From: Clostridia bacterium
GTDB taxonomy: Bacteria; Bacillota; Clostridia; Christensenellales; Aristaeellaceae
Assembly: GCA_017509255.1 (NCBI GenBank)
Contig: JAFWQA010000011.1
Span: 1 to 64,000 of the forward strand
Direction: 5' to 3'
Length of the DNA stretch: 64,000 bases
The position numbers and the translations under genes are program-made. The notes below the pieces were generated by a model that had not been told where the DNA came from, ran no database searches, and saw nothing but the letters and a program-made list of their open reading frames with translations. Positions 8,127 through 14,544 of this stretch are shown piece by piece (the stretch's first letter is position 1; the number at the start of each line of letters is the position of its first letter).

Positions 8127-9959
8127 TTATGGCTTTTGATCATCAGCCTTCAGGATGCTCATAAACTCTTCACCGGTAATTGTTTCTTTGTTTAGAAGGT
8201 ATTCTGCCAGTTCATGGAGTTTATCTTCGTGTTCCCGCAGAATACTATCTGCTTTCTTCCGGGCTTCTTCTACCAGCGCGACCACCTGTTCATCAACCTT
8301 TTCCGCAAAAGCAGGACTACATGCCAGGGAGGTATCCTGACCCAGATACTGACTGTTCAGTGTTTCCAGTGCCACCATGCCGAAATCACCCATGCCATAG
8401 CGGGTAATCATCCCGCGTGCCAGCCGGGTAGCCTTTTCAATATCGTTGCTCGCACCCGTGGTGATGGAATGGAAAACCAGTTGTTCAGCCGCCTGCCCGC
8501 CTGTCAGGGTAACAATCTTATTATACAGTTCTTCACGGGACATCAGATAATGCTCATCTTCATCCACCTGCATGGTATATCCAAGAGCGCCGGATGTTCT
8601 GGGGATAATCGTGATCTTTGTCACAGGTGCCGAATTGGTCTGCAGAGATGCCACCAGTGCGTGACCGATTTCGTGATAGGAAACAATCTTTTTTTCACTC
8701 TCAGACAAGACTGCATTTTTACGCTGATAACCGGCGATAACCGTTTCCACACTTTCCATCAGGTCGTCTTGTGTTACAGTATCGCGGCCCAACCGCACCG
8801 CACGCAGAGCTGCCTCATTGATGATATTGGCCAGTTCCGCACCGCTTGCACCGCTTGTTGCCCTGGCGACAGCTTTCAGGTCAATGTTATCGGCCATTCT
8901 GATCCCCTTGCTGTGCACACGCAGAATCGCTTCACGGCCGCCGACATCGGGCAGTTCAACCGGAATCCTTCTGTCAAAACGACCCGGGCGCAGAAGAGCT
9001 GGATCCAGGGATTCAGGCCGGTTGGTTGCTGCCAGTATGACCACACCCTTTTTCCCGTCAAAGCCATCCATTTCTGTCAGCAACTGATTCAGAGTCTGTT
9101 CACGCTCATCATTGCCGCCGATGCCGGCTCCGGTATCACGTTTTTTCCCGATTGTATCAATTTCATCAATAAAAACGATACAAGGTGCCTTTTCGTTCGC
9201 CTGTTTGAACAGGTCCCTGACTTTTGCTGCACCCATGCCAACAAACATCTCCACAAATTCGCTGCCGGAAATGGAAAAGAAAGGAACCTTGGCCTCGCCG
9301 GCCACAGCTTTCGCCAGCAAAGTTTTACCTGTTCCGGGCGGTCCGACAAGCAACGCGCCTTTAGGCAGTTTAGCGCCAATGGAGGCATATTTACCCGGGT
9401 GCTCCAGAAAATCAACAATCTCTTTCAGTGCTTCCTTGGCTTCTTCCTCACCGGCCACATCCTCGAAAGTCACGCCCGTTGATTCTGAAGCAACAATCTT
9501 TGCACCGGATTTGCCGAAGCTCAGCGCATTCATCCCGCCTGTCATCCGCCTGGATAATATCCGGCCCAGTGCCCAGAACAGCGCGATCGGGATTACCCAG
9601 CTGATTATAAAACTGATCAGCAGATTGTTCTGCGTTGGAATTTGTGCGGAAAACGAAACTCCGGCATCCTCCAGCCGTTGGCGCAGACTGTTATCCGGGA
9701 AAACCGCTGTCTTATAGATGCCGTCCTGTCCGTCTTTGCCTTTGGCGATGAAAATCAATTGTTCTCCGTTTTCATCCATGGATACTTCTGATACCTGTTT
9801 TGAATCCACCATTTTCAGAAAATCGCTGTAACCGACTTCCTGAACCTGGCGCTGCAAAAGCATCGGAAAAACGAACGCATTCAGCAGCATAATCACGATG
9901 ACTGCAACAGCCATGTAGAAAATGAGCGGCTTTTTATTCTGATTGGAATCTTTGATCAT
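8127..9959 (-). CDS. ftsH: ATP-dependent zinc metalloprotease FtsH
   Basis: A 610-residue membrane AAA+ protease that degrades misfolded and regulatory membrane proteins. It has an N-terminal membrane helix (about residues 12-34), a short extracytoplasmic domain, a second helix (about 113-133), and the AAA module with Walker A GPPGTGKT, Walker B IVFIDEID and second region of homology [19 protein letters not shown]. The peptidase zinc site is HEIGH, with a later acidic ligand. The C-terminal tail is acidic and short (KADDQKP). It is somewhat shorter than the usual 640-700 residues. It lies downstream of a small heat-shock gene on the same strand and is bracketed by integrase and excisionase debris. 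It could be an accessory rather than the only FtsH copy. Confidence 0.95.
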   Translation of the reverse strand: MIKDSNQNKKPLIFYMAVAVIVIMLLNAFVFPMLLQRQVQEVGYSDFLKMVDSKQVSEVSMDENGEQLIFIAKGKDGQDGIYKTAVFPDNSLRQRLEDAGVSFSAQIPTQNNLLISFIISWVIPIALFWALGRILSRRMTGGMNALSFGKSGAKIVASESTGVTFEDVAGEEEAKEALKEIVDFLEHPGKYASIGAKLPKGALLVGPPGTGKTLLAKAVAGEAKVPFFSISGSEFVEMFVGMGAAKVRDLFKQANEKAPCIVFIDEIDTIGKKRDTGAGIGGNDEREQTLNQLLTEMDGFDGKKGVVILAATNRPESLDPALLRPGRFDRRIPVELPDVGGREAILRVHSKGIRMADNIDLKAVARATSGASGAELANIINEAALRAVRLGRDTVTQDDLMESVETVIAGYQRKNAVLSESEKKIVSYHEIGHALVASLQTNSAPVTKITIIPRTSGALGYTMQVDEDEHYLMSREELYNKIVTLTGGQAAEQLVFHSITTGASNDIEKATRLARGMITRYGMGDFGMVALETLNSQYLGQDTSLACSPAFAEKVDEQVVALVEEARKKADSILREHEDKLHELAEYLLNKETITGEEFMSILKADDQKP

Positions 9960-10056
9960 AAGGCCATCTCCTTCTTAGAGGTATCTTATATCCTGAACAT
10001 AAAAAGGGCAAGTGAAAAACGGAAGAATAACAGAAAAAAGCTGCAGAAAAGGCAGA

Positions 10057-10090
10057 GGGCTCCGACTCACTGTTGAGCCGGAGCCCTTTT
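10057..10090. terminator. Terminator between hsp20 and ftsH
   Basis: GGGCTCCG/CGGAGCCC with an inner CTCA/TGAG pair forms a 12-bp stem with a 4-base loop at 10057-10086. A T-run follows on the plus side and a weaker CTTTT on the minus side. It lies 38 bases past the hsp20 stop codon and so probably separates hsp20 from ftsH transcription. Confidence 0.65.
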
Positions 10091-10127
10091 GATTTGCTTT
10101 GCACATGCCGACTGGCGGCTATGCCGG

Positions 10128-10589
10128 TTAACCTTCGATCAGGATCTGTTTCTTCTCATTAACCTTCTGCTGTTCCTTCTTCGGAATCATCAGGCTCAGC
10201 ACGCCATTTTCGTACTTCGCCTTGATGTCTTCCTCGGTCACACTGTCACCGACATAGAAGCTGCGCTGCATTGTACCGGAGTACCGCTCCTGACGCAGGA
10301 CTTTACCTTTCTTGTTCTCCTGCTTCTTTTCCAGTGCTTTCTCTGTCGCAATGGTCAGATAACCATTTTCCAGATTCAGCTTGATTTCTTCCTTCTTGAA
10401 TCCGGGCAGATCCACATCGACTTCGTATCCTTCATCCGTTTCCTTTACATCCGTCTTCATCATGTGCTGTGCATTTCTGCCGTAAAGAACATGCTCAGGA
10501 CGGGTAAATCCACGGAAGAAGTTTCGGTCAAAGTCATCAAAGACATCCATCAGGTTCTCACCAAATACGCTGGGAAGATAAGTACTCAT
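10128..10589 (-). CDS. Hsp20/alpha-crystallin small heat-shock protein
   Basis: A 153-residue ATP-independent holdase. The alpha-crystallin domain spans about residues 40-140, with DVKETDEGYEVDVDLPGFKKEEI and the KYENGVLSLMIPK strand, and a short tail ending QILIEG. The GVL motif characteristic of the family is present. ATG at 10587-10589 was chosen because GGAGG lies 8 bases upstream. An upstream in-frame start would bury that site. Promoter-like hexamers lie 130 bases upstream and the leader can fold (GACCCGGC with hairpin partners), so temperature control at the RNA level is possible but unproven. Confidence 0.92.
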   Translation of the reverse strand: MSTYLPSVFGENLMDVFDDFDRNFFRGFTRPEHVLYGRNAQHMMKTDVKETDEGYEVDVDLPGFKKEEIKLNLENGYLTIATEKALEKKQENKKGKVLRQERYSGTMQRSFYVGDSVTEEDIKAKYENGVLSLMIPKKEQQKVNEKKQILIEG

Positions 10590-10718
10590 AATAACAACCT
10601 CCATTCATGGCCTTCATCGCCGGGCTTCTCACCCGTCATGCCGGGTCGCAATCTGGCCTTTATGCAGGTCGTGCACTTTGTGGTCTCCGGCCACCCCGTT
10701 CTTCCGAACGCTGATTAT

Positions 10719-10746
10719 ATTATATTCTAAGATCAAAGAAAGTCAA
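10719..10746 (-). promoter_or_regulatory. Sigma-A-type promoter for hsp20
   Basis: On the minus strand TTGACT (10741-10746) and TATAAT (10719-10724) are separated by 16 bases, with a second overlapping TATAAT one half-turn on. The roughly 120-base leader to the hsp20 start is GC-rich and hairpin-prone. No CIRCE element (TTAGCACTC-N9-GAGTGCTAA) is present. Confidence 0.6.
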
Positions 10747-10863
10747 ACTTAAGATTGGCCGATTTACTCCGTTATCCGGCGACTGTATGCTTTTTGTCCC
10801 TCTTAGTCTGTTTTCCTGAGAATTTCTGGATAATTCATTGTATTTCTAAAGATTTTCATTTTA

Positions 10864-11724
10864 TTAATTTACGCCCCTGAATCCTTTTCCGATAATCTCC
10901 GTACTGGAGGTAATGATCATAAAGGCTGCCGGATCCTGCTTGTGGATATAATTCCGCAGCTGCACCGCTTCATGCCGGGATACCACTGCCAGCAGCACAG
11001 TCTTCCCTTCATGGGTATAGGATCCTTCCCCGTGCAGCCGGGTCGCTCCGCGGTGAAGCTCCGCGGTAATAAACTGTTCGATGGGTTCAGGATTGGAGGT
11101 GATGATCTGGAAACACTTCTTGGTCTTCAGGTTGTCCATCACCTGGTCCATGAACAGCGATTGGATGATCAGTCCGAGAACGGAGAAAAGGCCCGTCTCC
11201 ATACCGAAGGCAAAACAGGCGGATACCGTAATGATGATATCGCTGCACAGCAGCGCGACACCGATGTTCAGTGCCGTATGCTTTTTCAGGATCATTGCGA
11301 TGATATCCGTTCCGCCGGAGGATGCATCCAGATTAAACAGGATGGCGGAGCCGACCGCCGGAAGTCCGACCGCGAAAAACAGTTCCACCAGCGGCTGTGA
11401 AGTCATCGGGCCGCTCATGGGACAAATAACCTCAAGCAGCCGCAGTGTGCCGGACATCAGCAGGGATGCGTAGACTGTCCTGATCCCGAAGGATCTTCCA
11501 AAGACCGCAAAGCCAAGAATCAGCAGCCCGATATTGATGATCGTCACAAGTGTGCCGGGTGTAATGGACGGAATATAATGGCCGAGAACAATGGCGATAC
11601 CCGTCACGCCGCCGGTGGAAAAATGGTTGGGGAATTTAAAGAAATAGATCCCCACCGTCATGATCAGGATACCGATCGTGATATACAGCCATTCCTTCAG
11701 GGTAACCTTCTGCTCTTTGGACAT
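10864..11724 (-). CDS. YitT family membrane protein (DUF161/DUF2179)
   Basis: A 286-residue integral membrane protein. Five to six hydrophobic helices occupy roughly residues 10-190 (LYITIGILIMTVGIYFF, LVTIINIGLLILGFAVFG and others) with the family signatures FSTGGVTGIAIVL and NLDASSGGTDIIAMIL. A cytoplasmic DUF2179 domain follows (EGKTVLLAVVSRHEAVQLRNYI). The molecular role of the family is unknown. ATG at 11722-11724 follows GGAGGAAAGAGG and was preferred over an upstream start lacking such a site. It sits in the same orientation as hsp20 and ftsH but with long gaps, so it is probably a separate transcript. Confidence 0.9.
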   Translation of the reverse strand: MSKEQKVTLKEWLYITIGILIMTVGIYFFKFPNHFSTGGVTGIAIVLGHYIPSITPGTLVTIINIGLLILGFAVFGRSFGIRTVYASLLMSGTLRLLEVICPMSGPMTSQPLVELFFAVGLPAVGSAILFNLDASSGGTDIIAMILKKHTALNIGVALLCSDIIITVSACFAFGMETGLFSVLGLIIQSLFMDQVMDNLKTKKCFQIITSNPEPIEQFITAELHRGATRLHGEGSYTHEGKTVLLAVVSRHEAVQLRNYIHKQDPAAFMIITSSTEIIGKGFRGVN

Positions 11725-11835
11725 GCGACTCCTCTTTCCTCCAAAACACAACCGTTTCCAACGATAAACCATTATACCATTATTCACCGTAAATCAGAAG
11801 GATCAGAAAGCAACTTTCCGTCATAAATCAAAGAA

Positions 11836-11904
11836 AACGCCTTCCGCCCCGGAAGCCGTTTCAGACTGTCGACAAAGTCCGAGGCAAAAGCCTCGGATTT
11901 TGTC
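11836..11904. repeat. Paired stem-loop element in intergenic DNA
   Basis: Two strong hairpins sit 10 bases apart. The first (11836-11860) pairs AACGCCTTCCG with CGGAAGCCGTT and is followed on the minus strand by TTTTCTTTG, so it can act as a terminator. The second (11871-11904) pairs GACAAA and TCCGAGGC with their complements around an AAAA loop. The doublet, within the 450-base gap between the YitT gene and the 63-residue ORF, looks like a small dispersed structured repeat or a double terminator. Confidence 0.6.
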
Positions 11905-11934
11905 ATATAAAAGTGCTGAAAAGCCTATAAAATC

Positions 11935-12132
11935 AACATTTAGAGGGTGATATGTAGTATAATAAGGGCATAAGGAGTGAGCCATGAATCCTTGATTCTT
12001 CTCCTCGATAGCATGGATAAACTTTTCCACGTCCTTCCTCCTGACATCACAGAATACAATGAGATTTTTTTCATCTTTCCTACGTGCCGCTTTTTTGAAC
12101 TTAATCCTTGTGTTTTCAAGTTCAGCGCTTTT
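11935..12132 (-). pseudogene. Coding-like remnant of unknown family
   Basis: The minus-strand frame from 12132 (after a TGA at 12133-12135) reads KSAELENTRIKFKKAARRKD and then NLIVFCDVRRKDVEKFIHAI. It has protein-like composition and no stop until 11821, where it runs into the paired hairpins. There is no ATG. A GTG at 12028-12030 has GGAGG upstream and could start a 69-residue product. I do not recognise the family. It looks like the C-terminal part of a gene lost from the decayed integrative element, or a small accessory gene. Confidence 0.35.
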
Positions 12133-12176
12133 TCATTTCCTTCCCAATAGTTTTATACAGAAATAGTAACTTTACC

Positions 12177-12368
12177 CTACTGTTCAATTATGCCTTCACT
12201 TCTAAATTTCGCCAGCATTTCCAACATATGTTTTCCAATCTTCTCAGGATCGTAATCAAGAGCAGCACAGATCAAGCGTAAACCATCCGGAGTAAGTATT
12301 CGCCCGTACAACCTGTCAATCTGGTATTTATGGTATCTTTCATATTCTTTGTTGGATATCTGTTTCAT
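12177..12368 (-). CDS. Small hypothetical protein of the integrative-element remnant
   Basis: A 63-residue, charged, probably helical protein (MKQISNKEYERYHKYQIDRL; then ILTPDGLRLICAALDYDPEK) with no membrane segment. ATG at 12366-12368 has GTGGAGG 6 bases upstream, which decides it over an in-frame start four codons earlier. It lies 37 bases downstream of the excisionase-like gene in the same direction. Small ORFs in this place occur in conjugative elements of Clostridia, but I cannot assign a function. Confidence 0.6.
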   Translation of the reverse strand: MKQISNKEYERYHKYQIDRLYGRILTPDGLRLICAALDYDPEKIGKHMLEMLAKFRSEGIIEQ

Positions 12369-12405
12369 AATTGCCTCCACATTTCTCGTTTCGCTCAGTT
12401 AACAA

Positions 12406-12621
12406 TCAAAGTATTTCTCTTTTCGTGCCTTCTTCTCCAAGGCCAACTCTTGCCACATAATCCTCCATTTTTTCTCGGATAATCCTCCAGCGTTTTCCGT
12501 AACGTATTGATACTTCCTGATGATCGGCAGCGAATTTGCGTAGTACTTTTGTCCCCATACCAAAGTACTCCGCTGCCTCGGTAATCGTAAGCATGTATTT
12601 CTGATTGATCGGCACTTTCAT
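12406..12621 (-). CDS. Excisionase-family DNA-binding protein (Tn916 Xis-like)
   Basis: A 71-residue protein with an N-terminal winged-helix of the excisionase/HTH_17 type: YMLTITEAAEYFGMGTKVLR is the helix-turn-helix, followed by the beta-wing RYGKRWRIIREKMEDYV. Tn916 Xis has the same size and layout and directs integrase towards excision. ATG at 12619-12621 has GAGGAGGAG 7 bases upstream. The longer upstream frame lacks family similarity. In intact elements the integrase gene follows immediately. Here only a collapsed integrase piece is found, 4 kb further on. Confidence 0.8.
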   Translation of the reverse strand: MKVPINQKYMLTITEAAEYFGMGTKVLRKFAADHQEVSIRYGKRWRIIREKMEDYVARVGLGEEGTKREIL

Positions 12622-12772
12622 TGACTGCTCCTCCTCAATAGAATCGTTGTAGTAATCACTCTGTTGCCGAACAAAGTCAACTATAAACCTTATCCGGCTG
12701 GCACTGATCAATCTACTCAGCCGATAAAGCCACAACATACCCGCTTGACCGGAAATATGAATAACCGCTAAG

Positions 12773-12810
12773 AAAGCGCTATGCCCTTGTTTTTCAAAGG
12801 CCAGCGCTTT
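12773..12810 (-). terminator. Stem-loop upstream of the excisionase gene
   Basis: AAAGCGCT (12773-12780) pairs with AGCGCTTT (12803-12810), with an inner GCCCTT/AAGGCC pairing and T-runs on both sides. It lies between the 31-bp repeat copy 2 and the excisionase gene. Confidence 0.5.
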
Positions 12811-12822
12811 TTCGTATGGTGT

Positions 12823-12853
12823 TGATATTCATGTTTTCGGCAAAATTTCACCA
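12823..12853. repeat. 31-bp direct repeat, copy 2
   Basis: Matches 274-304 in the same orientation with one mismatch (G12839). As with copy 1, a terminator-like hairpin lies a few dozen bases to its left. It sits in the gene-free 12622-13065 interval upstream of the excisionase gene. Confidence 0.75.
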
Positions 12854-12888
12854 GTAGTAGTAAAACAGTAGTAATTTCCTTTTTGCCT

Positions 12889-12918
12889 GCCGCGTTTTGT
12901 AGCGTTTTGCCGCGTTTT
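12889..12918. repeat. Three tandem 10-bp repeats (helically phased)
   Basis: GCCGCGTTTT, GTAGCGTTTT and GCCGCGTTTT follow one another without gaps. The GCGTTTT core recurs exactly every 10 bases, so all copies face the same side of the helix. They look like protein-binding sites (integrase arm sites, excisionase sites or iterons) within the 444-base noncoding interval between the excisionase gene and the TIR genes. Confidence 0.7.
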
Positions 12919-13065
12919 AGGGGCGTCCTGCCAACCCCTTAGTCACTGTTGCCGTGACATCTTCATCATTGCGAATCAAGACAAAACGCGTCAAACCGAC
13001 GCATTGAAAAGCAGTCAAATAACCGGGAGTCCGGATGCGTTCAGCCATCAAGCGTATCAGACAGT

Positions 13066-13866
13066 TCAGCCCTCATTTTGATGAAGCGTCTGTCCGATCA
13101 GGGTGGCGATCTGCTCGGCGGCAGCCTGCATATCTTCCCCTATCTCCGTACAGGCGGCATCTCTGATAAGGTATCGAAGTTTTAAGGGAATATCCCCTTC
13201 GCTGACTCCCAGAAACGCAACGACGATTCTGGCGCCGTACATAATTGCATATTCCAGTTCCTTGTGCATGATCAAAGCCTGTTTTGATTTCTCGGTCATA
13301 AGATAGAGAAAGCATCCGCGTTCTCCCGCTTTTCTGATCGCTTCCTCCGTACGCATCAGACTATCCGGCGATAAAAGATCATCCATCTCATCGCCGCAAC
13401 GGTCGTAAACGCGGAATTCCATATTGCTGAGTGCCTTCGCGAGCGGTCTCCCGTATTCCCTTTCTCTTGCGGAATAACATACGTACACGGTCATATAATC
13501 CGCAATCTGATTTGCGATATCTTTCGGCGAGTTCTCCTGCAGGTTATAGTGGATGATCTTTTTATCCCGGCTGTTCCGGATATAATCTCTCTCTTTTTTC
13601 ACCCAGGCAGACTGCAGGGAATTCGGGCTTTCCATAAAGGCAAACCAGTCTCTTGCGTCGATCTCCTTTTTCAGAAGCCCTTCGATCTCGTCTTCATCGG
13701 TCAGGCACTGCATATAGAAACAAAGAGGGTCAAACCCTTTTTCCTCAAGATAGTTGCGTATCAGGCGGACCTTTGGGAGATCCTTATGTGAATGCGAAAT
13801 GAAAACAGAACCGCCGCCCAGGTAATTCCAGAAAGACTTTCCTTTGTTTTGATCATGATAAGCCAT
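13066..13866 (-). CDS. Tandem TIR-domain protein
   Basis: A 266-residue protein with two TIR-like domains. The first spans about residues 20-105: SVFISHSHKDLPKVRLIRNY (betaA and BB-loop region) and SAWVKKE, where E92 lies at the position of the catalytic NADase glutamate of SARM1 (WVHKE). The second spans about 126-235: TVYVCYSAREREYG, then LIMHKELEYAIMYGARIVVAFLG with candidate catalytic E203. There is no membrane or signal segment, so it is cytoplasmic. Bacterial TIR proteins typically hydrolyse NAD or make cyclic-ADP-ribose isomers in antiphage defence, but no ThsA, STING or Argonaute partner lies nearby. Its start overlaps the upstream TIR gene by 14 bases, which implies coupled translation. 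Confidence 0.82.
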   Translation of the reverse strand: MAYHDQNKGKSFWNYLGGGSVFISHSHKDLPKVRLIRNYLEEKGFDPLCFYMQCLTDEDEIEGLLKKEIDARDWFAFMESPNSLQSAWVKKERDYIRNSRDKKIIHYNLQENSPKDIANQIADYMTVYVCYSAREREYGRPLAKALSNMEFRVYDRCGDEMDDLLSPDSLMRTEEAIRKAGERGCFLYLMTEKSKQALIMHKELEYAIMYGARIVVAFLGVSEGDIPLKLRYLIRDAACTEIGEDMQAAAEQIATLIGQTLHQNEG

Positions 13867-14212
13867 CTTTTGATCCTTTCATTTTTCCGATCATTCTGTT
13901 CAGTGTGATCTTTTGAAGAAACCAGGCCTTGTCCGGATCGATCCTGAATATATGCTTTTTCTGAATACTCCTGGCATACGAGACCTCCTCCTGAACACGG
14001 GCCGACTTTCTTGCATTCTCACTGTTCACATACAGGAACCATTTTCTTGCCTCGATCTCCCGTTTGACAAGGCTGGTCAGTTCATCGGAGTCTGTCAGAC
14101 ATTTCAGGTTGAAAATGATAGGCTCAAAAGACTTCTTTTCCAGATAATCCCTGATTTTTCTGACTTTTTTGATATCGTTCCGCGAATGAGAAAGAAAAAT
14201 GTATTGAGTCAT
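13853..14212 (-). CDS. Single TIR-domain protein
   Basis: A 119-residue TIR-like protein starting QYIFLSHSRNDIKKVRKIRD and containing FEPIIFNLKCLTDSDELTSL, clearly paralogous to the first domain of the next gene (FDPLCFYMQCLTDEDEIEGL). At the catalytic-glutamate position it has ARVQEE (E75/E76), with the usual tryptophan replaced by Arg. The domain ends shortly after the last conserved strand, so the chain is short for a TIR domain (usually 130-150 residues). It may work only together with the downstream tandem-TIR protein. The upstream 300 bases contain no other recognisable gene. Confidence 0.75.
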   Translation of the reverse strand: MTQYIFLSHSRNDIKKVRKIRDYLEKKSFEPIIFNLKCLTDSDELTSLVKREIEARKWFLYVNSENARKSARVQEEVSYARSIQKKHIFRIDPDKAWFLQKITLNRMIGKMKGSKDGLS

Positions 14213-14431
14213 TTTTTCACCTGCTTTGCGTGTTTATTTTCCCGGTTTAATTGCTTTTATATCAGTCCCGTTCATCATCCTCCGATTGTCATATGAATGT
14301 TTTGTTCCATAGCACACGATTTCAACCATCATTTTCGCCACCGGCCGGCATGAACCCTTGTTTCGCATGCTTTCCGGATCATACATTTTAAAGCAAGAAA
14401 ATTAACCGGCGCTATTTTGCTTGATTTGCCG

Positions 14432-14460
14432 TTGTACCGGAGAAGCATCCATGCTATGCT
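14432..14460 (+). promoter_or_regulatory. Promoter of the MutS-like gene
   Basis: TTGTAC (14432-14437) and TATGCT (14455-14460) are separated by 17 bases. They lie at the point where base composition changes from the low-GC left part to the GC-rich right part. The 14213-14431 interval otherwise holds only the upstream region of the TIR genes. Confidence 0.45.
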
Positions 14461-14500
14461 GTATCCGTCAAGACGGAAACCAACAGATGAACAGGGTCAT

Positions 14501-14530
14501 GCCACCGTCCTCCGGACGGCGGCTTTTTTA
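14501..14530 (+). terminator. Leader terminator (possible attenuator) before the MutS-like gene
   Basis: GCCACCGTCC pairs with GGACGGCGGC around a 3-base loop, followed by six T. The ribosome binding site (CAGGAGGTG) and ATG of the next gene start only 3 and 15 bases later. A terminator between promoter and start codon suggests attenuation or insulation. Confidence 0.75.
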
Positions 14531-14544
14531 TCAGGAGGTGTCCC

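Noticed and set aside
10590-10760. CIRCE or HrcA operator for hsp20
   Set aside because: No TTAGCACTC-N9-GAGTGCTAA sequence or close variant is present. The promoter looks like an ordinary sigma-A type.
13066-14212. Thoeris antiphage system
   Set aside because: Only TIR-type genes are present. No ThsA-like SIR2/SLOG gene or Macro-domain partner lies within several kb on either side.
14234-14332. A 32-codon minus-strand frame just upstream of the TIR genes
   Set aside because: It starts with two ATG codons but has only a weak ribosome binding site and no recognisable motif. It could be a leader peptide, but support is insufficient.
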